Part shown: positions 1 through 6,863 of the stretch, in pieces
Numbering within the stretch: position 1 is the first letter of the stretch
Layout: every line of letters begins with the position of its first letter
Assembly (NCBI GenBank): GCA_002431635.1
Contig: DJGH01000036.1
Location: 5,927 to 16,133 of the forward strand
DNA length: 10,207 bases
Direction of reading: 5' to 3'
Origin: Petrotoga sp. UBA5851
Lineage (GTDB): Bacteria; Thermotogota; Thermotogae; Petrotogales; Petrotogaceae
The notes under the pieces: model-generated
What the model was told of the DNA's origin: nothing
Databases searched by the model: none
The model's input: only the letters and a program-made list of their open reading frames with translations
Made by a program: the position numbers and the translations under genes

Positions 1-381
1 AATCGCATCAATTCTTTCTTCTTTTGAACTCCATTCTATCTGACTGCATGGAATCCCTCCCCAGAGTATGCTTGAATAAAGAAAATTATTTTCTATAAAA
101 ACCTTTTCACCCTTTGAGGAAAAAAATTCACATCCAGGATATTTATTCCGGAAATAACTGTTTGAACCGCAATGATCAAGATGATGATGAGTATTAAAAA
201 CATACCTGGGATGAAAGGCACATGAAGAGATTTCTTCATCGATCTTTTTCGCTGCAGAAGAGTTAAGAGGTGTATCAATAACTAAGCAGTTTTTATTTCT
301 GAAAACATAAAGCCCTATGTTGGTAGGAGAATTAATGTAATATGCTCCGCCTTTTATTTTTAAACAAGAAATACTTACCAC
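1..381 (-). CDS. Metallo-beta-lactamase-fold hydrolase, N-terminal part (cut by window edge)
   Basis: The minus-strand frame stays open from base 381 to base 1, giving 127 codons, and continues beyond the window. Counted from the GTG at 381, residues 63-74 read NTHHHLDHCGSN. This contains HxHxDH (H65, H67, D69, H70), the metal-binding signature of the metallo-beta-lactamase fold, which usually holds two zinc or iron ions. An upstream strand reading CLVIDTP matches the fold's early acidic segment. No ATG lies upstream in this frame before the stop at 418-420. The start is therefore GTG (379-381) or possibly the rare ATT (370-372), which sits a good distance after GAGGTGG. No signal peptide is seen. 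It lies just downstream of the UMF1 transporter on the same strand and is probably co-transcribed with it. The substrate cannot be assigned: glyoxalase II-like, lactonase and other hydrolases share this motif. Confidence 0.82.
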   Translation of the reverse strand, partial: MVSISCLKIKGGAYYINSPTNIGLYVFRNKNCLVIDTPLNSSAAKKIDEEISSCAFHPRYVFNTHHHLDHCGSNSYFRNKYPGCEFFSSKGEKVFIENNFLYSSILWGGIPCSQIEWSSKEERIDAI

Positions 382-384
382 CTC
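378..384 (-). promoter_or_regulatory. Ribosome binding site candidate of the MBL hydrolase
   Basis: GAGGTGG on the minus strand, in the short gap after the transporter stop codon. It overlaps the GTG candidate start (379-381), so it serves that start poorly, but it is well spaced for an ATT at 370-372. It makes the exact start of the hydrolase ambiguous. Confidence 0.4.
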
Positions 385-391
385 ACAATTT

Positions 392-1633
392 TCAAGTTTT
401 TGAAGGACCTTGCGTTTTCACAAAAATCATAAGAAAACCACCGATTATAAAAAGTATAATAAGGCTTAGAACTCCAAACCTTGGATTGCCGGTTATCTGA
501 GAAGCCATTCCGTAAAGAAGCGGACCAAATATTGCGGCAAACTTGCCGAAAATATTGTAAAATCCAAAGAACTCGGCAGATTTTTCTTTAGGTATAATCT
601 TTCCGAAAAGCGATCTGCTTAAAGCCTGTATTCCTCCTTGTGAAGTGGCAACAAGAAGACCGAGTATCCAAAATTCTAATTCAGATTTTATGAAATATGC
701 ATAGATCGTAACAAAAGTGTATACAATAATCCCGACGAAAAGCATTATTTTAGCAGAAAATTTTTGGGCAAGCTTTCCATAGATAATTGCAAAAGGAAAG
801 GCAACAAACTGAATTACAAGAAGAACTACCATTAGTGTCGTATTAGAAAGATTGATATCCTTTCCAAAAATTGTTGCCATAGATATTATGGTATGAACAC
901 CATCAATGTAAAAGAAAAAAGCAATGAGAAACAAAAAAATATTTTTGTATTGCTTGATCTCCTTAAAAGTCTTTATAAGCCTTAAAAAACTTTCTTTAAC
1001 TGGTTTTCTGCATGGTTCAAGATAGTTGACCTGCTGTACATTCTTCAAAAGAGGTATTGAAAATATGAACCACCAGAGTGCTGTTATAATAAAAGAAAGC
1101 TTAGTTGGAATAATGGCTGAATCAAAACCCAGAATCTGTGGCTTCATTATCAGGGCAATACTTATAATGAAAGGTATTGTACTTCCTATATAACCGTATG
1201 CAAAACCGTTTGTAGATATCCAGTCCATTCTGTCTTCTGTTGTAACGTCAACAAGCATTGAATCGTAGAAAAGATTTGAACCCGAAAATCCGATAGCAGT
1301 AAGAACATAGATAAACAGACAGAAAAACCATTGACCTTCGTTCACTGTAGAAAGCAGTCCGGTAAAAAATATTCCCATAAGGAGAAAGAAAACAAAAAAT
1401 TTTTTTTTCATGTTCTTATAATCAGCTATAGTCCCAAGAATAGGAAGCATAAGAACCAGAAGAACTGTTTCAATAGAGTTGGAATATGCCCAGAATGCAG
1501 AAGAATCAGTATCGCTAAGTCCTTTGGAGGCTACATCCTTAAAAAATATCGGAAGAATTGTTGAAGTAACGGCCATTGAATACGCTGAGTTGGCCCAATC
1601 ATACAAAATCCAGCTTTTTTCTTTTTTGTTCAC
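392..1633 (-). CDS. UMF1/BtlA-family major facilitator transporter (Atg22-like)
   Basis: A 413-residue integral membrane protein of about 12 hydrophobic segments. The N-terminus reads KSWILYDWANSAYS (residues 6-19), the signature of the bacterial UMF1 family related to yeast vacuolar effluxer Atg22. Other family marks are GTIADYKNMKKK (67-78, the loop after the second segment), the FYIDGVHTII segment (241-250), SQGGIQALSRSLFGKIIP (331-348) and FGFYNIFGKFAAIFGP (356-371). A hydrophilic central loop (about 200-230) separates the two six-helix halves. Atg22 exports amino acids from vacuoles, but most bacterial members have no known substrate, so only 'transporter' is safe. The start is GTG at 1631-1633, preceded by AAAGGGGGT (1640-1648). 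It is transcribed from a minus-strand extended -10 promoter that is back to back with that of the rRNA methyltransferase. The MBL hydrolase follows after about 10 bases. Confidence 0.9.
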   Translation of the reverse strand: MNKKEKSWILYDWANSAYSMAVTSTILPIFFKDVASKGLSDTDSSAFWAYSNSIETVLLVLMLPILGTIADYKNMKKKFFVFFLLMGIFFTGLLSTVNEGQWFFCLFIYVLTAIGFSGSNLFYDSMLVDVTTEDRMDWISTNGFAYGYIGSTIPFIISIALIMKPQILGFDSAIIPTKLSFIITALWWFIFSIPLLKNVQQVNYLEPCRKPVKESFLRLIKTFKEIKQYKNIFLFLIAFFFYIDGVHTIISMATIFGKDINLSNTTLMVVLLVIQFVAFPFAIIYGKLAQKFSAKIMLFVGIIVYTFVTIYAYFIKSELEFWILGLLVATSQGGIQALSRSLFGKIIPKEKSAEFFGFYNIFGKFAAIFGPLLYGMASQITGNPRFGVLSLIILFIIGGFLMIFVKTQGPSKT

Positions 1634-1684
1634 AAACTTACCCCCTTTAAAAAATTAATTTTAATCATTCCCCTTTCGAGAACA

Positions 1685-1693
1685 ATTATATCA
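1685..1693 (-). promoter_or_regulatory. Extended -10 promoter of the UMF1 transporter
   Basis: On the minus strand this reads TGATATAAT: a perfect TATAAT (1685-1690) with the TGn extension. The hexamer at a 17-base spacing (1708-1713, TGCTTA) is a poor -35, as is common where the extended -10 compensates. The untranslated leader would be roughly 45 bases. Confidence 0.6.
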
Positions 1694-1727
1694 TAATGCT
1701 ACTTTTTTAAGCATTTTTGAACAAGTG

Positions 1728-1736
1728 TGATATAAT
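1728..1736 (+). promoter_or_regulatory. Extended -10 promoter of the rlmD-type operon
   Basis: TGATATAAT with a perfect TATAAT at 1731-1736, about 32 bases before the ATG at 1769. The -35 position at 17-base spacing (1708-1713, TAAGCA) is weak and is the same hexamer, on the other strand, as the -35 position of the divergent promoter. The TTGAAC at 1717-1722 is only 8 bases from the -10, too close to be its -35. Confidence 0.6.
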
Positions 1737-1756
1737 TTACATGACAAAAAAAGAAT

Positions 1757-1760
1757 GGAG
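1757..1760 (+). promoter_or_regulatory. Ribosome binding site deciding the start of the rRNA methyltransferase
   Basis: GGAG lies 8 bases before the ATG at 1769. The in-frame GTG at 1760 overlaps this motif and has no Shine-Dalgarno of its own, so the ATG is the preferred start. Confidence 0.65.
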
Positions 1761-1768
1761 TGACTATA

Positions 1769-3121
1769 ATGGAAAACAACGGTTTAGTTGATGTTGTAAT
1801 TGAAAAGCTTATATACGGTGGCTACGGTCTGGCAAGATACAATAATGAAATCTATATGGTTGAAAATGTTTATCCTCAGGATATTGTTAGGGTAAAAGAA
1901 AAGTTCAAGAAAAAGAATACTATCTTTGCATCAGTTGAACAGATAATAAAGCCTTCTCCATACCGCACAGCTTCTCCATGCAAGCATTTCCCAAAATGTG
2001 GTGGATGCCAGTGGCTTGGGCTGAAGTATGAACAGCAGCTGCAGGCAAAACATTCAATAGTTGAAGAACAGTTCAGACGTATCGGAAGCATGGAGGTCAA
2101 TGTTTCGGATATAATTGAAAGTGATGATTCAACGCAGTACAGATCAAAAATGGAGTTCGGATTTTCATATGGCAGGAAGACTGTTTTGGGGCTTAAAGAG
2201 GCCAATACACACAATATAATTGACATAAACAGCTGCATAATATCGCCTGCGCCATTTGATAAAATACGAAATACAGTTAAATCTATAATCTCTGATATGA
2301 ACTTATCCATATATGATCCGGAAAAGAAGAGTGGTGTACTTAAGCATCTTGTTCTAAGAAAATCTTTTTCAAAAAATGAAACCATGCTTATTTTTGTCAC
2401 TCATACGGAGTATTTCCCAAAAGAAAATGAGTTTAAAGAAGAGTTGTCAAAAAAGGTTCATGCCGATTCTATAGTTCATGTGATGAATACTTCCGACACA
2501 GTTACCTTAAGAGGACCATACAAAACATGGAAGGGTGAAGGAGTTTTAAGAGAAGAGTTTGACGGATTTTTATTTCAGATTCCGCCTACTTCTTTTTTTC
2601 AGAATAACTATAACGTTACTCATAAAATGCTTAACTACATTCTCAAATACTTTAAAACTTTAAACACCGGATCAGATTCCCTGCTTGATCTTTATTGCGG
2701 TGTGGGTCTTTTTAGCATTTATTTTGCTCCTCTTTTCAAAACTGTTTACGGTGTGGAGACATCAAAGGTATCTATAAAAGCTGCCTGTTCAAATTCAAAT
2801 ATTAACTCGGTACGAAACACACGTTTTTCATCCTCAAAATCAGAGGATTTCATTCTTCAATCGTGTATTGAAACAAAAAAATTCTCATATGCTATAATCG
2901 ATCCGCCCAGAGAAGGAATAGGTGTTCTTTCAGCCAAAAATTTGGCGAAAATAACCGAAAAGGGCATAATATATATATCTTGTGATCCAACAACTCTGGC
3001 ACGAGATATACGGGCATTTATGGAAAGCGGTTTTGAAGTAATCTCTGTTCAGCCTTTTGACATGTTTCCAAACACTTATCATGTAGAAACTGTCGTGATT
3101 CTAGAAAAGAAAACCACATGA
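1769..3121 (+). CDS. rlmD: 23S rRNA (uracil-C5)-methyltransferase, RlmD/RlmCD type
   Basis: A 450-residue SAM-dependent RNA m5U methyltransferase acting in the cytosol on 23S rRNA. An N-terminal TRAM RNA-binding domain (about 5-60, with GGYGLAR) is followed by the iron-sulfur cysteines C71, C77, C80 (CKHFPKCGGC) and C156, the usual 4Fe-4S pattern of the RlmD/RumA group. The C-terminal Rossmann domain has the SAM-binding LLDLYCGVGLFS (305-316), IIDPPREG (376-383), the catalytic cysteine C405 in SCDPTTLARD, and the general-base glutamate E440 in HVETVV. The length is normal. I chose ATG 1769 because GGAG sits 8 bases upstream; the GTG at 1760 would add three residues. It heads a plus-strand gene cluster, and its stop overlaps the cutC start. 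In Gram-positives the family includes enzymes methylating U747, U1939 or both, so the exact target base is not certain. RlmD is the most usual name. Confidence 0.92.
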   Translation: MENNGLVDVVIEKLIYGGYGLARYNNEIYMVENVYPQDIVRVKEKFKKKNTIFASVEQIIKPSPYRTASPCKHFPKCGGCQWLGLKYEQQLQAKHSIVEEQFRRIGSMEVNVSDIIESDDSTQYRSKMEFGFSYGRKTVLGLKEANTHNIIDINSCIISPAPFDKIRNTVKSIISDMNLSIYDPEKKSGVLKHLVLRKSFSKNETMLIFVTHTEYFPKENEFKEELSKKVHADSIVHVMNTSDTVTLRGPYKTWKGEGVLREEFDGFLFQIPPTSFFQNNYNVTHKMLNYILKYFKTLNTGSDSLLDLYCGVGLFSIYFAPLFKTVYGVETSKVSIKAACSNSNINSVRNTRFSSSKSEDFILQSCIETKKFSYAIIDPPREGIGVLSAKNLAKITEKGIIYISCDPTTLARDIRAFMESGFEVISVQPFDMFPNTYHVETVVILEKKTT

Positions 3122-3864
3122 ACCCCATCCTAGTAGAAGTTTGTGCTGATTCACTAGAGTCAGCAGAGATTGCCCAGAAAGCCGGTGCTCAAAGAATTGA
3201 ACTATGCAGCGCTCTGTCTTGTGGTGGTCTGACTCCAAGTGTCGCATTGATGGAGTATACAAGAAAGAAAGTAACCATAAATATTCATGCTCTCATAAGA
3301 CCAAGAAACGGAGATTTTCTTTACTCCGATAATGAAATACAGATAATGTGCAGAGATATTGAAATAGCAAAGTCAATAGGCGTTAACGGTATAGTATGCG
3401 GTGTTCTTACTCCAGATGGTACAGTTGATATTAAGAAGATGAAGACTCTTTTAGAAGCGGCATATCCGTTAAGAATAAGTTTTCACAGGGCATTTGACAT
3501 GTTGGAAAACCCATATGCCTGTGCTGCAGTCTTAAAAGATATAGGCATTGAAAGGATTCTTACATCCGGACAGAAGCCTTCTGCTGTACAAGGAACAAAA
3601 TTAATCTCTGACCTAATAAATATGTTCGGAAACGAAATAATTATTATGCCTGGAGCAGGTATAACCGCAAACAATATAAAAGCTGTTATTACCGCTACCG
3701 GAGCAACCGAAGTACATCTCTCTGGAAAAACTATAAAAAACAGTGATATGTATTTTAGAAATGAAAGCATTGCTATGGGAAGTTCTTATTCACTATCAGA
3801 GTACGAGCATTATATTGCAGATGAGTATATAATAAGAAACGCCATCAAAAATATAAGTATATAA
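3118..3864 (+). CDS. cutC: CutC family protein (copper homeostasis-type TIM barrel)
   Basis: A 248-residue cytosolic protein of normal family length, predicted to form the CutC (alpha/beta)8 barrel. The family motifs appear in order: VEVCADS (6-12), GAQRIELC (23-30), GGLTPS (36-41), HALIRPRNGDFLYS (57-70), GVNGIVCGVLTPDG (88-101), FHRAFD (122-127), RILTSGQ (146-152), IMPGAGI (176-182) and EVHLSG (198-203). CutC was linked genetically to copper tolerance in Escherichia coli, and copper binding has been reported for some members, but the biochemical role is disputed and no enzymatic reaction is settled. The ATG overlaps the methyltransferase stop by 4 bases (ATGA). Only a weak AG-rich stretch precedes it, so translational coupling is likely. 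No copper transporter, chaperone or copper regulator is beside it, so the context does not support a dedicated copper operon. Confidence 0.93.
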   Translation: MNPILVEVCADSLESAEIAQKAGAQRIELCSALSCGGLTPSVALMEYTRKKVTINIHALIRPRNGDFLYSDNEIQIMCRDIEIAKSIGVNGIVCGVLTPDGTVDIKKMKTLLEAAYPLRISFHRAFDMLENPYACAAVLKDIGIERILTSGQKPSAVQGTKLISDLINMFGNEIIIMPGAGITANNIKAVITATGATEVHLSGKTIKNSDMYFRNESIAMGSSYSLSEYEHYIADEYIIRNAIKNISI

Positions 3865-3887
3865 TTTTTTTCTTTTGGAGGTATTTT

Positions 3888-4817
3888 ATGAAGTGGGGAG
3901 TTATCGCTACATGGAGAATGGCTTTGGATGGGATTAAAAAAGCTGCATTGATGCTGGATCAAGACGGTTCAATCTTCGATTCATTACAGCAAGTAATAAC
4001 AGAGGTTGAAGACTGTCCGGACTATACCTCCGTAGGGTACGGAGCGCTTCCTAACGAAAAAGGCATTATAGAGCTTGATGCAGCTTTTATGGATGGAACT
4101 ACTTTATCTTTCGGGGCAGTGAGCGGAGTTATCAACTTCAAGAACCCTGTAAAAATAGCCAGGAAACTTATGGATGAAAGATTCAATACCTTTCTTGCCG
4201 GTCAAGGAGCACAAGAGTATGCCCAAATAAATGGTTTTGAAGAAAAAAATATGATGACTGACTGTTCTTATAATATATGGCAAAAAAAGCTTCTTGAAAA
4301 AAAAGAGGTACTTAAACCTTATGACGGTCACGACACCGTCGGTACAGCTGGAGTCGATACATCATCTCGTATGGCTGCGGCAACCTCAACCAGTGGTCTT
4401 TTCATGAAAAAAACCGGAAGGATAGGAGACTCTCCCTTACCCGGCTGTGGACTTTATTCAGACAGTAGTATTGGTTCAGCAACTGCTACAGGCCTTGGCG
4501 AGGATATCATGAAAGGTTGTATCTGTTATGAAACTGTCCGTTTGATGGAATACGGTTTATCTCCACAGGATGCTGCTCAAAAAGCTGTTGAACAATTCAA
4601 TAAAAAGCTTATGGACAGGCGAGGTCAGGCCGGTGATATATCAGTGGTCTGTATGAATAAAGACGCTAAATGGGGTGCTGCCACCAACACTGGTCATTTT
4701 TCTTTCGTAACGGCAACCTATTCCGAAAAACCAACCGTGTATATAGCATCATTCCATGATGGAAAACAAATAATACTTCCCGCAACCGAAGAGTGGATAA
4801 GAAACAACAAAGAATAA
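3888..4817 (+). CDS. Glycosylasparaginase-type N-terminal nucleophile hydrolase (isoaspartyl peptidase/L-asparaginase family)
   Basis: A 309-residue precursor of the Ntn-hydrolase asparaginase 2 family. By homology it would cleave itself before T150 in GHDTVGTAGVD (148-156), leaving an alpha chain and a beta chain whose new N-terminal threonine is the nucleophile. Further family motifs are ATSTSG (165-170), GRIGDSPLPGCGLY (177-190), SATATGLGE (197-205) and DRRGQAGD (243-250). The HDTVG sequence and the start MKWGVIATWR resemble N4-(beta-N-acetylglucosaminyl)-L-asparaginase more than plant-type isoaspartyl peptidases. Such an enzyme splits GlcNAc-Asn into aspartate and an N-acetylglucosamine derivative. 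No signal peptide is visible: the first ten residues already match the mature N-terminus, so the enzyme should be cytosolic. GGAGGT (3877-3882) gives a clear start. It lies 23 bases after cutC and is probably in the same transcript. Substrate specificity is inferred from motifs only. Confidence 0.88.
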   Translation: MKWGVIATWRMALDGIKKAALMLDQDGSIFDSLQQVITEVEDCPDYTSVGYGALPNEKGIIELDAAFMDGTTLSFGAVSGVINFKNPVKIARKLMDERFNTFLAGQGAQEYAQINGFEEKNMMTDCSYNIWQKKLLEKKEVLKPYDGHDTVGTAGVDTSSRMAAATSTSGLFMKKTGRIGDSPLPGCGLYSDSSIGSATATGLGEDIMKGCICYETVRLMEYGLSPQDAAQKAVEQFNKKLMDRRGQAGDISVVCMNKDAKWGAATNTGHFSFVTATYSEKPTVYIASFHDGKQIILPATEEWIRNNKE

Positions 4818-4879
4818 AACAGTCCATATCTCGAAACCTTATTGCATGTATAGACTTTATATAGGCAAGGAGGGAAACA

Positions 4880-5722
4880 ATGGAAAAACTTTCAATAGGA
4901 AAGATGGCAAAATTAAATCATATTTCCGAACAGACTCTGAGGCTGTATGATAAGCTTGATCTTATAAAACCGGATGAAACAAATAGCGAAAACGGTTATC
5001 GATACTACAGCATCAGACAGTGTGCTCGTCTTGATATGATACAGTATATGAAATCACTTGGAATGAAACTTACCGATATAAAAAAACTTCTGGATCAGAA
5101 CGATATATCACTTTTTAAAAGCATTTTAGAACGTAAGAGCAATCAGATAGACCTTCAGATAAAAGAGATGCAGTATCAGAAAAGAGCCCTTCAGAGAACC
5201 ATAGAGAGTTACGAACGTTATGAAAAATCTCCTCCTGACGGCAGCATTGTTATGGAGTTCATAAATAAACGCCAAATGTATTGTATCGATGCTGGGATAA
5301 ACTTCTATGAACATGGAATAGAAGTTTACGAAGAGATGCTGCGAAAACTCAAGAACAAACTCATTTCTGACAGCCTTCCGCAGATATATTTTTGTAATGC
5401 AGGAACTATAATGCGTAAATCCGATCTTGAGAAAAAACGATTGTATTCAAGTGAAGTATTTGTTTTCGTTGATGAGGAGTATGTTGATAAGAATCTGATA
5501 ACTTATATCCCTGCAGACACCTATGCTTGTATATACTGTGACAGTTTCAGTAAAGAAAAGGAATATCTTTCAAGAATTCTTGACACGGTAGAGCAAAAAA
5601 AATTCATTATTACCGGAGATTATCTGTGCGAAGTAATAGCTGATCTTCCAGTATTTGAAAAACAAGAACGTGGGATGTATCTTAAATTACAGATCCCAGT
5701 GAAATTTTCTGGAGAAAGTTAA
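4880..5722 (+). CDS. MerR-family transcriptional regulator, BmrR-like
   Basis: A 280-residue regulator. The N-terminal winged helix-turn-helix (about 4-72) has the MerR hallmarks SIGKMAKLNHISEQTLRLYD and NGYRYYS, with SLGMKLTDIKKLL in the dimer-side helices. A long coiled-coil dimerisation helix follows (about 78-115, with ERKSNQIDLQIKEM). Residues about 120-280 form a C-terminal domain of the size and position of the GyrI-like/BmrR drug-binding domain. GDYLCEVIADLP (246-257) resembles the strand carrying the acidic ligand-contact residue in BmrR, with E251 as the candidate. There is no clustered-cysteine metal site, so an organic, possibly cationic, ligand is more likely than a metal. AAGGAGGG (4867-4874) precedes the ATG. 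It is 62 bases after the asparaginase and directly upstream of a promoter with a 19-base spacer in front of the dehydrogenase gene, which is its probable target. Confidence 0.92.
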   Translation: MEKLSIGKMAKLNHISEQTLRLYDKLDLIKPDETNSENGYRYYSIRQCARLDMIQYMKSLGMKLTDIKKLLDQNDISLFKSILERKSNQIDLQIKEMQYQKRALQRTIESYERYEKSPPDGSIVMEFINKRQMYCIDAGINFYEHGIEVYEEMLRKLKNKLISDSLPQIYFCNAGTIMRKSDLEKKRLYSSEVFVFVDEEYVDKNLITYIPADTYACIYCDSFSKEKEYLSRILDTVEQKKFIITGDYLCEVIADLPVFEKQERGMYLKLQIPVKFSGES

Positions 5723-5731
5723 AAATTTCGC

Positions 5732-5762
5732 TTGACTTTATACTTACAACAACCATTATAAT
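5732..5762 (+). promoter_or_regulatory. MerR-type promoter with 19-bp spacer, upstream of the dehydrogenase
   Basis: TTGACT (-35, 5732-5737) and a perfect TATAAT (-10, 5757-5762) are separated by exactly 19 bases. Sigma-70 promoters normally have 17 bases. A 19-base spacer is typical of promoters that MerR-family proteins activate by twisting the DNA, with the operator lying between the hexamers. A short dyad TTATA (5738-5742) / TATAA (5757-5761) is present but is too AT-rich to define the operator. The promoter lies 10 bases after the stop of the MerR gene. Confidence 0.65.
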
Positions 5763-5770
5763 TGAATATA

Positions 5771-5791
5771 GAATCACGGATCTTTTGATTC
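5771..5791 (+). repeat. Small inverted repeat in the dehydrogenase leader
   Basis: GAATCA (5771-5776) and TGATTC (5786-5791) are perfect 6-base arms around a 9-base loop. It starts 9 bases after the -10, so it lies at or just after the expected transcription start. It is followed by A residues, not T, so it is not a terminator for the plus strand. It could be an operator half-site pair, a weak 5' stem-loop or chance. Confidence 0.35.
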
Positions 5792-5806
5792 AAAAAAATA
5801 AAAAGT

Positions 5807-5812
5807 GAGGTG
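5807..5812 (+). promoter_or_regulatory. Ribosome binding site deciding the start of the dehydrogenase
   Basis: GAGGTG ends 6 bases before the ATG at 5819. The alternative in-frame GTG at 5810-5812 is part of this motif and has no separate Shine-Dalgarno, so ATG 5819 is preferred. Confidence 0.65.
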
Positions 5813-5818
5813 TTTCTT

Positions 5819-6853
5819 ATGTTCAGAGAAAAAATAAGAGTAGTACAGTACGGATGCGGAAAGATGTCCAAGTATATTCTGAGATATCTTTATGAAAACG
5901 GAGCAGAGATAGTAGGCGCTATTGATGTAAACCCCAAGATAGTAGGTATGGATGTAGGGGATTTTGCTGAACTGGGAGTAAAACTGGGAGTCAAAATCAG
6001 AAGCGATGCTGATGAGGTATTGGATGAATGCGACCCGGACATTGCGGTAGTTACTCTTTTCAGTTTTATGAATGATGTATACCCCCACTTTGAAAAAGTA
6101 CTCAGCAGAGGAATAAACCTTATTTCGACATGCGAGGAAGCAATTTATCCTTGGACTACTTCGGCAGCCCTTACTAATAAACTTGACCGCCTTGCCAAAG
6201 AAAACAACTGTACCGCCGTCGGTTCTGGAATGCAGGATATATTCTGGGTAAATATGATTGCACTGGTAGCAGGAGGAGTACATAAAATAAACAAAATAGA
6301 AGGTGCTGTAAGTTACAACGTTGAAGATTATGGCCTGGCTCTTGCCAAGGCACATGGAGTGGGTCTCACCCCCCAGGAGTTTGAAGCTACTCTAGCTCAT
6401 CCTCAGACTCTTGAACCTTCATACGTCTGGAATTCAAACGAGGCACTGTGCTCTAAGATGGGATGGACAATAAAATCTCAGACTCAGAAATGTGTTCCGT
6501 ATTTTTACGATAAAGACCTCTTTTCTTCCACAATGGGCAAGGTAATTCCCAAAGGAATGTGTATAGGAATGAGCGCTGTGGTTACCACGGAAACTTTCCA
6601 GGGTCCTATAATAGAAACACAGTGTATCGGAAAAGTATACGGACCGGATGATGGCGATATGTGTGACTGGAAAATCTCTGGAGAACCTGATACAACATTT
6701 TTTGTAAAAAAACCGGCCACTGTTGAACATACATGTGCCACAATAGTAAACAGGATACCAACGGTTCTTAAAGCTCCGGCGGGTTTCTACACAGCTGAAA
6801 AGCTTGATACTATCCAGTATCTTGCTTATCCAATGCACTTTTATCTTGATTAG
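5819..6853 (+). CDS. NAD(P)-dependent dehydrogenase, 2,4-diaminopentanoate dehydrogenase/DapB-like superfamily
   Basis: A 344-residue cytosolic protein. The N-terminal Rossmann fold begins IRVVQYGCGKMSKYILRYL (6-24), a GxGxxG-like dinucleotide loop whose last glycine is replaced by serine (GCGKMS). EIVGAIDVNPKIVGMDVGDF (30-49) and an IAVVTLFS strand (75-82) then match dihydrodipicolinate reductase and diaminopentanoate dehydrogenase relatives. NLISTCEEAIYPW (100-112) and AVGSGMQDIFWVNMIALVAGG (133-153) sit where the family links to its C-terminal catalytic domain. VEDYGLALAKAHGVGLTPQEFEA (168-190) matches the DAP dehydrogenase C-terminal type. Relatives act on 2,4-diaminopentanoate in anaerobic ornithine breakdown, but no ornithine racemase, aminomutase or thiolase gene is nearby. 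The substrate should therefore be called unknown. ATG 5819 is chosen from its RBS; a GTG at 5810 would add three residues. It is preceded by a MerR gene and a 19-base-spacer promoter, and ends at a strong terminator, so it forms a single-gene inducible unit. Confidence 0.78.
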   Translation: MFREKIRVVQYGCGKMSKYILRYLYENGAEIVGAIDVNPKIVGMDVGDFAELGVKLGVKIRSDADEVLDECDPDIAVVTLFSFMNDVYPHFEKVLSRGINLISTCEEAIYPWTTSAALTNKLDRLAKENNCTAVGSGMQDIFWVNMIALVAGGVHKINKIEGAVSYNVEDYGLALAKAHGVGLTPQEFEATLAHPQTLEPSYVWNSNEALCSKMGWTIKSQTQKCVPYFYDKDLFSSTMGKVIPKGMCIGMSAVVTTETFQGPIIETQCIGKVYGPDDGDMCDWKISGEPDTTFFVKKPATVEHTCATIVNRIPTVLKAPAGFYTAEKLDTIQYLAYPMHFYLD

Positions 6854-6863
6854 AATCAATCGC

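Noticed and set aside
93..278. A 61-codon minus-strand frame with a hydrophobic stretch, looking like a small membrane protein
   Set aside because: It is another frame of the same strand as the MBL hydrolase, whose HxHxDH motif and family-like sequence show which frame is real.
600..615. Possible frameshift or mobile-element scar in the transporter or elsewhere
   Set aside because: All named genes are full length for their families with continuous motifs; no direct repeats flanking inverted repeats, transposase or integrase sequence was seen in the window.
1331..1564. Plus-strand 77-codon frame inside the UMF1 transporter
   Set aside because: Lysine-rich shadow opposite conserved transporter sequence; no ribosome site and no family resemblance.
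1717..1736. TTGAAC followed by TATAAT as a standard -35/-10 pair
   Set aside because: The gap is only 8 bases, far too short for a sigma-70 promoter; the extended -10 is the better explanation.
1876..2400. Minus-strand 174-codon frame opposite the rRNA methyltransferase
   Set aside because: Opposite strand of a region with conserved iron-sulfur cysteines; no independent support.
5774..6355. Long antisense open frame (193 codons) opposite the dehydrogenase gene
   Set aside because: The plus-strand frame has clear dehydrogenase motifs and its own RBS; the antisense product has biased shadow composition, covers the promoter region, and no RBS or family motif was recognised.
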